A stretch of 64,000 nucleotides of DNA, taken from positions 434,001-498,000 of the forward strand of contig NZ_JBHSAB010000001.1 of assembly GCF_042649825.1 (NCBI RefSeq), written 5' to 3'. Position 1 is the stretch's first letter; every line of letters starts with the position of its first letter. The notes under the pieces were generated by a model. That model had not been told where the DNA came from, ran no database searches, and saw nothing but the letters and a program-made list of their open reading frames with translations. The translations under genes were made by a program, and so were the position numbers. This DNA is from Legionella_C dresdenensis (GTDB taxonomy: Bacteria; Pseudomonadota; Gammaproteobacteria; Legionellales; Legionellaceae). Shown here piece after piece: positions 48,321 through 57,668 of the stretch.

Positions 48321-49068
48321 GATCCTGGCTCCGATTGCTTCGGGCGGCCCATTTCAGGGCATTTTGCATGTGGCTTAAAATGCCTCTCAGAATATTAACT
48401 TCCATCTGTTCCAGCCGCGCCCGGTTAAACAGGCGGCGCAAACGCTGTTGCAGCCGTTTGCCATTTTCAGGTTTTAAAAAATTAATTTCTTTTAATACTT
48501 CAGCAAGGTGTTGGTAGAAGCGCTCGATTTCCTCAATATCCGCCTGCGGTTCCTGCCGGCAGGCAACCTGCCCGGCAGGAGACAGCAATTTCATACGTAA
48601 TTCATAAACGATGATCTGTACCGCCTGCGCCAGGTTTAATGAACTGTATTCAGGATTTGAAGGAATATTGACGTGATAATTACAACGCAGGAGCTCTTCA
48701 TTGGTCAGACCAGCATGTTCCCTGCCAAACACAATTGCAATTTCACTGCTATCGGAATTGCGGGCAACCATGTCTGCCAATTCAGTTGTCGTTAATCCTT
48801 CTAACGCCAAATCACGCGGACGGGCGCTGGTTGCAATAGCCAAATGACAACCTTGCAAAGCGTTATCCAAAGAATCGACTACCACACAATTGGCTAAAAT
48901 ATCATCAGCGCCGGCAGCCATTTCATTCGCCCTCAGATCAGGAAATATTTTGGGCGTAACCAGATACAGCCTGGAAAAACCCATAGTTTTCATCGCGCGC
49001 GCTGTGGCGCCTATATTTCCAGGATGAGTAGTAGCAACTAAAACAATACGGACAGAATTAAAGTTCAT
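48313..49068 (-). CDS. trmJ: tRNA (cytidine/uridine-2'-O)-methyltransferase
   Basis: SPOUT-class methyltransferase for position 32 of tRNAs. VRIVLVATTHPGNIGATARAMKTMGFS at the start, IAIVFGREHAGLTNEEL near 113 and IPSNPEYSSLNLAQAVQIIVYELR near 140 are the SPOUT knot motifs; a C-terminal helical extension (NGKRLQQRLRRLFNRARL) is as in TrmJ. 251 residues. Divergent from suhB, overlapping iscS: the arrangement common in gammaproteobacteria. Confidence 0.94.
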   Translation of the reverse strand: MNFNSVRIVLVATTHPGNIGATARAMKTMGFSRLYLVTPKIFPDLRANEMAAGADDILANCVVVDSLDNALQGCHLAIATSARPRDLALEGLTTTELADMVARNSDSSEIAIVFGREHAGLTNEELLRCNYHVNIPSNPEYSSLNLAQAVQIIVYELRMKLLSPAGQVACRQEPQADIEEIERFYQHLAEVLKEINFLKPENGKRLQQRLRRLFNRARLEQMEVNILRGILSHMQNALKWAARSNRSQDHE

Positions 49069-49166
49069 GAGTCAGGTTAATTTAAAATATCTGGATCTAA
49101 TATACCATCTGTGCAAAAAAAATGTGATAGAATTGCTGCCTTTGTCGATCTAAAGAGCAATTTTTT

Positions 49167-49955
49167 ATGCAACCATTACTAAATATAGCCGTTACTGCTG
49201 CCCGGCAGGCAGGCGATATCATTAATCGCCATATCGAAATGCTGGATAGAATCAAAGTCACTGCCAAAAGCAGTGACGAATCATTCAGTGAAGTCGATAT
49301 CAAGGCTGAACAGGCAATTATCAGCACTATTCTTAAAGCCTACCCTGAGCACGGCATTATTGCAGAGGAAAGCGGTACGCATAACCCGGATGCTGAATCG
49401 GTATGGATCATCGATCCTATCGATGGTACAACCAATTTTCTACATGGCTTTCCTTATTATTGCGTCTCGATTGCTCATCGAATAAAAGGCCGTATTGAGC
49501 ATGCTGTGGTTTATGATCCCATTAGACATGAATGTTTTTCTGCCAGCCGCGGCCGGGGGGCTCAGTTAAATGATCGCCGAATCAGAGTATCAAAGCAGAC
49601 ACAATTGAGCTCATCTTTGCTGGGTTCCGGCCTTCGCCTGCATAATGAAAATCTGGCGCAGCGTTATCTGCCGAGCTTTGAAGCCATGGTCGGCAAATGC
49701 GCGGGGCTAAGACGAACAGGCTCTGCAGCGCTTGATTTAGCCTATGTCGCCTGCGGCAGGCTGGATGGTTTCTGGGATTTTGGTTTAAGAGTCTGGGATA
49801 TAGCGGCAGCGACTTTAATTCTTAAGGAAGCCGGCGGCCTGATTAGCGATATGCAAGGCGGAGAAGATTATCTCAAACAAGGTGATGTCGTTGCCGGTAC
49901 ACCAAAAGTATTTAAAGCGTTGTTACAGACATTGGCGCCGGTTGTCAGGCGGTAA
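49167..49955 (+). CDS. suhB: inositol-1-monophosphatase family protein
   Basis: A 262-residue Mg-dependent phosphatase, also a ribosome-biogenesis and antitermination factor in E. coli. The metal sites are visible: EESG near 70, WIIDPIDGTTNFLHGFPYYCVSIA near 82 and GFWDFGLRVWDIAAATLILKEAGG near 205 (WD motif). Complete. The leader contains TGTGATAGAAT (49122-49132), an extended -10, about 35 bases before the ATG. Divergent from trmJ with a 98-base gap. Confidence 0.95.
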   Translation: MQPLLNIAVTAARQAGDIINRHIEMLDRIKVTAKSSDESFSEVDIKAEQAIISTILKAYPEHGIIAEESGTHNPDAESVWIIDPIDGTTNFLHGFPYYCVSIAHRIKGRIEHAVVYDPIRHECFSASRGRGAQLNDRRIRVSKQTQLSSSLLGSGLRLHNENLAQRYLPSFEAMVGKCAGLRRTGSAALDLAYVACGRLDGFWDFGLRVWDIAAATLILKEAGGLISDMQGGEDYLKQGDVVAGTPKVFKALLQTLAPVVRR

Positions 49956-50066
49956 TTGTTTTTATTGCGTCAAATATTGAATCAGGATAATGTTGTGTCA
50001 GATGACTTATAGTCGTCAAATAAATGGATTTTGAACAAAAGTAACTATATGCTTATTTTCCCTTCT

Positions 50067-50260
50067 CATCGAGAGGGACTTTGTTAAATAAATAGTACTG
50101 TCATTCCCGCGAAGGCGGGAATCCATGTCTCAAGTTAGCGCCTAACTTTGTTTGATGGATGGATCCCCCGCCTTCGCGGGGATGACAAATGGTTGGTTTG
50201 ATTATTTTACATACAATCAAACTTTCCCAAATGACTTATTCAACAAAGCCATCGAGAGGG
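50067..50260. mobile_element. MITE-like element with IS-type ends and target duplication
   Basis: CATCGAGAGGG occurs on both sides (50067-50077, 50250-50260) of a 172-base insert whose ends are inverted: ACTTTGTTAAATAAATAGT on the left and, reverse complemented, GCTTTGTTGAATAAGTCAT on the right. GGCTTTGTTGAATAA ends are typical of IS903-group (IS5 family) elements. Inside lies the CGCGAA palindromic element (50101-50187). No transposase is encoded. Confidence 0.75.
50101..50187. repeat. CGCGAAGGCGGG palindromic element
   Basis: TCATTCCCGCGAAGGCGGGAATCCAT at one end and GGATCCCCCGCCTTCGCGGGGATGACA at the other are inverted around AAGTTAGCGCCTAACTTTGTTTGATGGAT. It matches the reverse complement of 58930-59016 over its full length; worn copies lie at 11961 and 13935. 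Confidence 0.85.
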
Positions 50261-50291
50261 GAAAGGGATGTTATTTTTATAAGGAGTGAGA

Positions 50292-50855
50292 ATGACCAGG
50301 ATTCATATGAACAATCTTGGCGAGCTTGTGGGGCAACAGCTGGATGAGCGGGATTTTGCTCAGCTGTCACCCGATGATATGTCTTTGCAGGCAGATGACA
50401 TCATTTCAGTGTTAAGCACTCATATGAATGAATTGTTTGAACAGCAGGCAAACACTACAGAGAACGCCGTATACTGGGAAAATCTTAAGCCCGGACTGAA
50501 ACAATCACTGATAAACACTCTTAAAGCTTTACAACGTAAAGCTCAAACCGAGCTAATTCGCCCTGACAGCAATGACATTAAAACCATTTTTTTTCAGCAC
50601 GCTCAAACCACGCCCGCTCAAACGCCGCGCCATCATGCCCGGATACAAAACCAGGCGAGCAATCGGGCAGCCGCACTTTATGGCATGGCCATGCTGGCTG
50701 GGTGTTTTGTAGTATTGAGCGGAGCCGTGGTTGGTTCATTTCTTGTCTGTATGATTGGATTTACAGTGGTGATGGCAGCGCTTGTGGCTTGCCTGATTCA
50801 TTATAAGGGTTGGCAGAATGTTCCTCAAGCGGAACCAGCTTTGCAGTCTTTGTGA
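50292..50855 (+). CDS. hypothetical membrane-anchored protein
   Basis: A 187-residue protein, starting at ATG 50292 five bases after AGGAG (a GTG at 50286 is inside the ribosome site). The first 125 residues are soluble and helical with Gln-rich stretches; two adjacent hydrophobic helices follow (ALYGMAMLAGCFVVLSGAVVGS and FLVCMIGFTVVMAALVACLIHY), then a short polar tail. Topology resembles membrane-localised effectors of Legionellales with a C-terminal hairpin anchor, but no domain is recognised. Confidence 0.6.
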   Translation: MTRIHMNNLGELVGQQLDERDFAQLSPDDMSLQADDIISVLSTHMNELFEQQANTTENAVYWENLKPGLKQSLINTLKALQRKAQTELIRPDSNDIKTIFFQHAQTTPAQTPRHHARIQNQASNRAAALYGMAMLAGCFVVLSGAVVGSFLVCMIGFTVVMAALVACLIHYKGWQNVPQAEPALQSL

Positions 50856-50865
50856 TGTTGGAGAG

Positions 50866-51141
50866 GAGTGTTGGGCTTTACAGCCCATAGCCGTCAAGCT
50901 AAGCCAGGTACATAGGAAATTAGAATAGTAAATGTACAAAATTCCTTAACTGCCTGCTATGGGTTTTACAGCACATATTCGTTCGGCCTGAGGAAAATGC
51001 GGAGCATTTGTCTCGAAGGCGTGGCACTGTACCACAGGCTTCGAGACAGCGCTAAAGCGCTTCCTCAGCCCGAACGATATTGTGAAATGTATAAATTTAA
51101 TTCCTTAGCTTGACGGCTATGGGCTGTAAAGCCCAACACTC
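50866..51141. repeat. nested palindromes downstream of pilY1
   Basis: Perfect 38-bp inverted arms at 50866-50903 and 51104-51141 (GAGTGTTGGGCTTTACAGCC...) enclose a second palindrome at 50980-51076 (CGTTCGGCCTGAGGAAAATGC... to ...GCGCTTCCTCAGCCCGAACG). The inner unit recurs at 58820-59061. The right outer arm is followed by CTTTTTTGG, so it may terminate the plus-strand gene; pilY1 ends from the other side at 51159. Confidence 0.88.
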
Positions 51142-51158
51142 TTTTTTGGCCCTTGGAT

Positions 51159-54100
51159 TTACTGATATTGCCGCCATGACTGTCTGCCGAATATTTGTTG
51201 TCCCGGGTTTTCACCAACTTTCTGGATGCCGCCGCTGGTTCCTGGTAAATACTTATACTCTTTAGTGCCGGCATTTAATACCGACGGAGTAGTGATAAGC
51301 CCTACTTCCGATTTAAGACCGCTTGCAGGCACAAGGTTACTGGTACCGCCAGAACTGTATGTTACTGAATCCGATTCATTAAACGCGCCATCCCGATTCA
51401 TATCAAAAACATTATAATTCAAACGGCTGCCATTAAGTGCATTAAGTTCCATCAACCAACTCTCACCGCCATAGTCACAGGGATCGCTGGTTGGAATAAT
51501 CGTTGAGAAAATCAGTTTGCCGCTGATATACAGCAAGCTGGAAACCACGCGCTCCCCTCTTGCCTGACCATTAACGATAAGGTCAAGATACCAGCCGCGA
51601 TCATTATTGGCCAGCAAATTATCACTGACCACTCTGGCATTATTATCTTCTGACAGAATAAACTGCTGACGTAATTGCGCCCTGCCAGAGATTGCCGTGG
51701 TATTGTCATCCCGCAAAGCATAAACGCTCTGGACGCTTACATCGGTTTTATCGCTGGTTTCGATGTATTTACCCGTCGCAATATAAATCTGCAAACCAAA
51801 ACTGCTATAATTCAGGCGGGAAACCGTTGGTCTGGCGGTAATAGGTTGCCGCTTGCCATTGCTGTCCACAGCCACAAAAAACGGACTCGGTTTGCCTGAT
51901 TTTTTATAACTGAAATCCCAGCTGTTCGGGTTTTCCGACGTTATATCAATTTTCCACAAATTACCAAACAAATCACCGACATAAATATAATCAGCGATAA
52001 AATTACCATCCAGATCCACTACAATAGGGCTACTCATGCCATTGGGCCGGCCCTGGTTCAGAGGATCCTGGCTCATGCCAACGCCAGTGTCGAGTTTTTT
52101 AATCAGAGCGCCGGTTGTGATGTTGACGATATAAAGTACCGCGTTACCGGTTGTACTTACTCTGCCATCAGACACAGTATTATTATAACCATTACCGAAA
52201 ATAGCGGCCCATTCGCCATTCGCTAACCGGACAATAGCAGCCTGGCTGTAACTATAACCCATATCAATATCGTCATTGTCATTGAATTCCCATTTAACGA
52301 TATTACCAGCGTTTGCCTCGGTAAACTGAGCAGGATCAGTCACATCTAGCGCGTACACGCCCTGCCCGCCGGCATTGAGTGTTCCAACCAGCATTGTGCG
52401 CCAATTACCCGACGCAAACACATCAATCACTGTCGGCGAACCATCGGTATAATAACGGTGGGTATAGGCCGCATTAGTTAACTGATTTAAGTTGCTGTAC
52501 ACTTCCGAAGGGACATATGCAAACAGTTCATTTCCTTCCATTGCATCAAATGCATGCAGTAAACCGTCATTACTGCCGACATAAATAACCGGTTTGCGGT
52601 TTAGATTATTTTGCCTGAAACTGCTGTATGAAACAGCATTTTCAGCAGCGGAGCCTGACCAGATTGCCGGGTAAAATAATGACGGCGCACCAATTACGAT
52701 AGGTGTTGAATTAATAATGTCGCCGAGCAACGTGCTTCGATTACGGAAACTGCCGCCATTGCTGCTTTCCTGTGATTTATCGCCCCGTAAATAATTTAAC
52801 CGTATACCGCCTAATCCATCCGCAACTCCTGTTACCGGATTAAGATTGAGGGCATTTATCTGTACCGTATCCAGATCGCTGGTTCCTGGCATTGCCGCAT
52901 TAGAGGGCCAGCGGAATTTTATTCCTTTTCTGGTAGAGGGTTTGTAGGTCAATATATTTCGGCCGCTATTATAATTTTGAGCATTTAATTTTACGGCGGC
53001 ATCCCATAAGGAGCCCATCGGCCCGCCGCCGTTAGTCAAAATATTTCCAGTTGCCGGATCAATCGCATAGGACAAAAGCTGGCCGCTCCAGTCCTTGGTT
53101 TTAAATATCGCCTGATAAATACGGGTATTGCTGGTCAGAAAACCGCTACTAAGCGCCGCTGCTGAAAATGAACCGGAACGGTCAAGAATTTGCTCAAATG
53201 CTTTGGCCAGGCTAAGTCTAAGGTTATTAGCATTCGTGACCATAAAATAATTATCCGGATCGCCGCTCTCCGAACTGCTATACTCACTGACCACATCAGG
53301 AACATTATTGCCGTTGGTATCATTAAAACCACCCCATTTGGCCGCATACCACAATGGGGAATTGAATGTTATGGCTGACGGCGTACCGCTTGGGGTAAAT
53401 ACTCTGGTTGCTATTGTCGGTAAACGGCCTCGCGGCGTATTCAGAAAATAATCAATATCGGAGCTCAAAGGCGTATCCAAATCCCTGACTTCCAGATACA
53501 CGCCATCAGCAGTGGTTCCTGAAATAATATATCCCATATGCTGAATAATTGAGCCGGCAGCGTAAATGCTCTCGGAGGTAATAGTCAGGGTATTATTAGC
53601 ATTTACCGTGATCGTATATTTGACAATTGCATCCATATCAAAATCCGCGCCCTGCTGTAAATCGGCAAAATTAACCCGAAACACCCCGCCAGTATCTGTT
53701 AATGATTCAATATAAAAATCAACAATTTCATTGGTTGGCTGATATTGCCCCTGCGCACTGTTAATACTCAAGCCGGATACAGACTTTCCAAATGGAATAA
53801 TAGTGATCGTGTTATTGCCGACCTTGAATTTGATCTGCGGCTTGGGCGAGGATAGCGCAACAAAATAGGATTTTGCATTTTGCTCCCCTTTAGCGCTGTT
53901 TAAATCATTGGTATACGCATAATAGGAAACACTGGCCGGATAATAACTGCCCTGTGAATTGGTTTCCTGAGGGGCAAGGCCGCGGATATTGCCAAAACCG
54001 GTCACTATTTTTGGCGTTGGCGCGCCATCATTATTACCTTGCGACTGGCCAATAAAAGCAAGTACGCTTGAAAAACCTTCATAATTAAAAATAGTCTGCG

Positions 54101-55466
54101 CCAACCCATTTGCATCAAGCGGCGGATTTAAATCGCCGGAAAACGAATCAAAATAACTGCCCGGTACCTGATCGCTATCATAGGTAGGCTCGACATCGCT
54201 TAACACCAGAATATTGGATTTGGCGCAATAAGGATTGGTCGAATAAGGATTTTGCCAGGCTGGTTTGGGCAAACCAAGCGTCACATCAGGACCAGTCGAA
54301 TAGTTAAAGGCGGCCGTTGCCGCGCCTTTGCCGGCCAGATAACGCACCGCTTCATACATGATTTCGGCCAGCGGATTGCCCCACATTTCACACTCGCCGT
54401 TAACGATATTGCGAGTCGAAATATAACCGCAGGAATAATTATAATCGGTACCAAAACTGGTTACGGTAAGCTTATTAATCGCAGAGATGATGCCATTGAC
54501 GGTGGTAAATTGTCCGGTATTGAGGTTGATTTCATTAGTGATGCTGCTAATATTTTTACGCAACACGCCGCCGCTTAAGTTATTTTTATAACTGCCGGTC
54601 ATTAACCCAAACATCATGGAATTATTTTCGCCAAACTCCTGCAGCAGACCAATAGGCTTATATTGACCATTAGGATACAAACGGCAATTGTCCTCAAGGC
54701 CAACGGCGGAATCACAGACTTTAACCCGCACAACATAATCGGTAATGCCGGAAATAAGCGGTCCGCTACCGCCATTCAGCGCCCTTGAGCCGGCAACGGG
54801 AACCTCGATACTCACCCACTCCCAAATACGGTAGGGTTGATTTAATGCCACTCGAAGCAGGGGATTGGTTGTACCATTGCGCAGAGTGGTATTGGCAAAT
54901 AAATGATACTTACCCGCTGAGGGCGTAGTAAGCGGTGTATAATCACCAATGTTATAACCATTAACTGCAAGGCTCTGAAATTCCTTACCCCAGCTATGGC
55001 CGTCCTGAGGAATATACGCCCGCTCCAATATGGTGGCTGACGTACTGTCAGTCTGGCGATAACCGCCATACAATACTTTGCGGATCGCATCAAGCCGGGA
55101 CGTGGTCAGATAATTTAAAAAATTTCCGCTCCATGAGCCTGGGCATTTTCCATCTGCCGTTACTGAGGTTGGATAAAAATATTGCCCGGAGCTATTGTAG
55201 GCATAACATTTTTTGTTATCAAAATAACCATAATAAAAAATCGACGGTTTAAAATAGATATCAATCTGGCCATCGCCATCAATATCAGAAGTATCATTAT
55301 AAGCTTCAAAATACAGTTTATGATCCCGGCTCATGACAAGCATATTCAACGGCGGCACGCGATCGGTGATAAACAGCGGCGACTGCGAAATATCCAGCGG
55401 CGCTGCCGATACTTGCGGAGCGACAACTAACAATAACAGGAAAATCTGCAACCAGGAGCGATACAT
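51159..55466 (-). CDS. pilY1: type IV pilus tip/biogenesis protein PilY1
   Basis: A 1435-residue secreted protein with a signal peptide (LQIFLLLLVVAPQVSA). The mature N-terminus has the PilY1-type opening LFITDRVPPLNMLVMSRDHKLYFEAYND and DIDGDGQIDIYFKP, and a von Willebrand A-like part (NILVLSDVEPTYDSDQVPGSYFDS, near 420). The C-terminal PilC/PilY beta-propeller (about 920-1330) has VYVGSNDGLLHAFD-like YVGSNDGLLHAFDAMEGNELFAYVP and a calcium-loop region VDLDGNFIADYIYVGDLFGNLWKID. It is longer than the Pseudomonas protein (about 1160). Last gene of pilV-W-X-Y1 on the minus strand; likely pilus priming, retraction control and adhesion. Confidence 0.93.
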   Translation of the reverse strand: MYRSWLQIFLLLLVVAPQVSAAPLDISQSPLFITDRVPPLNMLVMSRDHKLYFEAYNDTSDIDGDGQIDIYFKPSIFYYGYFDNKKCYAYNSSGQYFYPTSVTADGKCPGSWSGNFLNYLTTSRLDAIRKVLYGGYRQTDSTSATILERAYIPQDGHSWGKEFQSLAVNGYNIGDYTPLTTPSAGKYHLFANTTLRNGTTNPLLRVALNQPYRIWEWVSIEVPVAGSRALNGGSGPLISGITDYVVRVKVCDSAVGLEDNCRLYPNGQYKPIGLLQEFGENNSMMFGLMTGSYKNNLSGGVLRKNISSITNEINLNTGQFTTVNGIISAINKLTVTSFGTDYNYSCGYISTRNIVNGECEMWGNPLAEIMYEAVRYLAGKGAATAAFNYSTGPDVTLGLPKPAWQNPYSTNPYCAKSNILVLSDVEPTYDSDQVPGSYFDSFSGDLNPPLDANGLAQTIFNYEGFSSVLAFIGQSQGNNDGAPTPKIVTGFGNIRGLAPQETNSQGSYYPASVSYYAYTNDLNSAKGEQNAKSYFVALSSPKPQIKFKVGNNTITIIPFGKSVSGLSINSAQGQYQPTNEIVDFYIESLTDTGGVFRVNFADLQQGADFDMDAIVKYTITVNANNTLTITSESIYAAGSIIQHMGYIISGTTADGVYLEVRDLDTPLSSDIDYFLNTPRGRLPTIATRVFTPSGTPSAITFNSPLWYAAKWGGFNDTNGNNVPDVVSEYSSSESGDPDNYFMVTNANNLRLSLAKAFEQILDRSGSFSAAALSSGFLTSNTRIYQAIFKTKDWSGQLLSYAIDPATGNILTNGGGPMGSLWDAAVKLNAQNYNSGRNILTYKPSTRKGIKFRWPSNAAMPGTSDLDTVQINALNLNPVTGVADGLGGIRLNYLRGDKSQESSNGGSFRNRSTLLGDIINSTPIVIGAPSLFYPAIWSGSAAENAVSYSSFRQNNLNRKPVIYVGSNDGLLHAFDAMEGNELFAYVPSEVYSNLNQLTNAAYTHRYYTDGSPTVIDVFASGNWRTMLVGTLNAGGQGVYALDVTDPAQFTEANAGNIVKWEFNDNDDIDMGYSYSQAAIVRLANGEWAAIFGNGYNNTVSDGRVSTTGNAVLYIVNITTGALIKKLDTGVGMSQDPLNQGRPNGMSSPIVVDLDGNFIADYIYVGDLFGNLWKIDITSENPNSWDFSYKKSGKPSPFFVAVDSNGKRQPITARPTVSRLNYSSFGLQIYIATGKYIETSDKTDVSVQSVYALRDDNTTAISGRAQLRQQFILSEDNNARVVSDNLLANNDRGWYLDLIVNGQARGERVVSSLLYISGKLIFSTIIPTSDPCDYGGESWLMELNALNGSRLNYNVFDMNRDGAFNESDSVTYSSGGTSNLVPASGLKSEVGLITTPSVLNAGTKEYKYLPGTSGGIQKVGENPGQQIFGRQSWRQYQ

Positions 55467-55975
55467 CAGAACCTCCTTGCGGTTGTGGTTTGTAAAATTG
55501 TTACCGCGTCATCCGTTGCCCCGGTACCGCGTGCAGTGACCTGATAATAATAAACACCAGTACTTTTGGATGAGGAACTTCCCACCACTGGCGAATCAGG
55601 AACAAACTGCAAAAACTCGATAATATAGCGAGGCGGTGCGGCAATATTTTTCAATGCACCATTAAAAGCAGCGGAATTAGCCTGCCACCAGGAGGCTGAC
55701 TGGCCCGCATAATCAAAATTTATAAACAAATTCTGTACACAGGGAAACTCTGGGCACTGTTCATAAAGCGTCGGTTCCTGCTGTAAGGATACGATCCAGT
55801 CTTCACCGGCCGATAACGCCGACTCTGCTGCCCTGAAAGACAATTCCTTATCTTGCAGATTGGCAGTCATTTTTTCCTGCATATGAGTCACCTGAATTGC
55901 TGTTACCCCAATCAGAGTAATAACAAACAGCAACAATAAGGTTGTCGCCAGCGTTGCTCCCTGCATTGTCTTCAT
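55466..55975 (-). CDS. pilX: minor pilin PilX
   Basis: About 169 residues. MQGATLATTLLLLFVITLIGVTAIQ is the PilX-type hydrophobic N-helix following a short leader, and MTANLQDKELSFRAAESAL is the conserved continuation. Start set at 55975, where ATGA overlaps the pilW stop; the open frame extends upstream within pilW. The pseudopilin primes pilus assembly with PilV, PilW and PilY1. Its stop shares base 55466 with the pilY1 start. Confidence 0.9.
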   Translation of the reverse strand: MKTMQGATLATTLLLLFVITLIGVTAIQVTHMQEKMTANLQDKELSFRAAESALSAGEDWIVSLQQEPTLYEQCPEFPCVQNLFINFDYAGQSASWWQANSAAFNGALKNIAAPPRYIIEFLQFVPDSPVVGSSSSKSTGVYYYQVTARGTGATDDAVTILQTTTARRF

Positions 55976-56982
55976 GTTGAAAGCCCTCGATTCCGCAACG
56001 TAACAAATACTTCCCATTGCCGCCTTAATTTTCTGTCTGTCGGTGTCACAGTTGACCCGTTATAAACATAAGGCTGAATTTTATTGTTGACATTTTCGAC
56101 CGTGGCAAGCAATAAATTAATACGGATGCTGATAACGTTGTTCCAATTATTAGCCGCGTTAATCTGGGTAGCAGTCTGGTAGCTGTCTACAACATTGTCG
56201 GTATTGGTATCAACGCCATAAGTAATACGCATACGTTCTACGCCTTCGGCCAACTCTATTTCATTACCGTTTATATCCTGCCTCATCAAGGCATAAACGG
56301 GTTGTCCCTGTGCATTAACCCGTCCGGTATTTTTAATATAATAGGCATAATAAAGCAGTTGCATAATCTGTGCGGTATGCAAGTAAGGTATGCTTAAGTC
56401 ATTGGCATTATTATTAGTTACAGTGTGAGTAATCGCGGTTGCATTGGAATTTGCGCCAGCGATAAATATATCACCGATAACACAGTTGGTGATCATAATT
56501 GGCATACCGGCCTGAATATCCAGGCGATCGTAGACCAAAATTGGATTATTGGTTCTGTTCATATCCTCACGAAGCTGTACTCCTCTATTGGAAGCCATAC
56601 GGATTTCAACCACATCATTTCCGGTAACCGCCTTGCCGGTAATATTAGCAGGTAAAGCCGGACTGAAAGTACTGCTTAAGCCATCAAAACCAAGCAATGG
56701 CGTGTCATAATTTAACACTATAGAGGGATTTGTGACCAAATTTGTCACTTTTACCTGACGCTGATTTGCACAGCCCTGAAAGCCGGCCATTCGGAGATCT
56801 TTGGCGAGAATATAGGCCGCATATCGGCCATTTTCCTGCAAACGGGCCAAGCCATCCTGAATTCGGTAAGTCGTTTTGTTACTTAAATAAACCGCACCGG
56901 CTATTGCGATCAGAAGCGCACCCAGACTGGTTGCGATTAAAAACTCTACGATTGAAAAGCCTGCAGCTGATTTAAACCTCAT
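55972..56982 (-). CDS. pilW: minor pilin PilW
   Basis: About 336 residues, beginning MRFKSAAGFSIVEFLIATSLGALLIAIAGAVYL: a prepilin peptidase site (G before FSIVE, Glu at +5) and hydrophobic helix. RLQENGRYAAYILAKDLRMAGFQGC is the typical PilW segment, and the C-terminus resembles other PilW proteins. Start set at 56982, overlapping the pilV stop (ATGA). Part of the minor pilin operon. Confidence 0.92.
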   Translation of the reverse strand: MRFKSAAGFSIVEFLIATSLGALLIAIAGAVYLSNKTTYRIQDGLARLQENGRYAAYILAKDLRMAGFQGCANQRQVKVTNLVTNPSIVLNYDTPLLGFDGLSSTFSPALPANITGKAVTGNDVVEIRMASNRGVQLREDMNRTNNPILVYDRLDIQAGMPIMITNCVIGDIFIAGANSNATAITHTVTNNNANDLSIPYLHTAQIMQLLYYAYYIKNTGRVNAQGQPVYALMRQDINGNEIELAEGVERMRITYGVDTNTDNVVDSYQTATQINAANNWNNVISIRINLLLATVENVNNKIQPYVYNGSTVTPTDRKLRRQWEVFVTLRNRGLST

Positions 56983-57455
56983 ATGACCACCTCCATAGCC
57001 AGACAAGTTAAATCAACATCCGCATCCCCGCTACATCCGAGGCCAGCCGCGCCGGTTCGCGCATTATCCCAGCGTATGGTAATCACAAACTGATTGCCAT
57101 TCCGGGTTATTGTTCCCTGCCCTGAAGGCAATAACAGTCTATTGGCGGTATTCCATTCATTAGTATCACGCAAGGCAATTTCGGAAGCGGAACAGGTAGT
57201 GCAGCTGGGCATGGCCGGGATACCAGTCACTGAATTATAAAAGCCGGCCGTGACTCCGGTTGGATTGGCAACCAGGCGATCAATCATGTTACTGATTTGT
57301 GCAACGGCAATAGAACGCAGCTGGGCCGATTGGTTGTATCGAATTGCATTTGCCTGTAATGCGGCAATACCAAGCAAGCCGATAGCGAGCACTACGGTGC
57401 TTATCAGGACTTCCAGTAGGCTAAATCCATTCTGTCTGCGAAGTTGTCGCTGCAT
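56979..57455 (-). CDS. pilV: minor pilin PilV
   Basis: A 158-residue prepilin: QNGFSLLEVLISTVVLAIGLLGIAALQANAIRYN has the type III signal (G before FSLLE) and the PilV continuation. A cysteine pair (PSCTTCS) lies near 95-98. First gene of this pil operon in the window; fimT and pilE, which usually flank it, are not present within the window. Confidence 0.92.
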   Translation of the reverse strand: MQRQLRRQNGFSLLEVLISTVVLAIGLLGIAALQANAIRYNQSAQLRSIAVAQISNMIDRLVANPTGVTAGFYNSVTGIPAMPSCTTCSASEIALRDTNEWNTANRLLLPSGQGTITRNGNQFVITIRWDNARTGAAGLGCSGDADVDLTCLAMEVVI

Positions 57456-57520
57456 TGCTGTACTCGAAAAAAGGGTAAATTACTTTCAAGCAAGATTTGT
57501 TCCTCTTATAATTATAGCAT

Positions 57521-57593
57521 GTAGGTTGGGTCGTTTGACCCAACATTTCCCTTTATTCAACCATCTTTTGTTGGGTCAAACGACCCAACCTGC
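57521..57593. repeat. double GTAGGTTGGGTCG palindrome
   Basis: Two 25-base arms, 57521-57545 and 57569-57593, are inverted copies (24 of 25) and each is itself a hairpin TTGGGTC-GTTT-GACCCAA. Related single units lie at 34172, 44460, 44954 and 59067. It separates the pil operon from the repeat-protein gene and may hold or insulate their promoters. Confidence 0.85.
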
Positions 57594-57668
57594 ACAGAGA
57601 GTTATTATTGTCAATAAATGATCTTTTATTGTAAAATAAGATCAATTCAATCACAAAAAGAATATTCT

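Noticed and set aside
50101..50187. CRISPR-like or Rho-independent terminator interpretation of the CGCGAA hairpins
   Set aside because: Dispersed single copies with inverted termini and target duplications fit a transposable palindromic element better.
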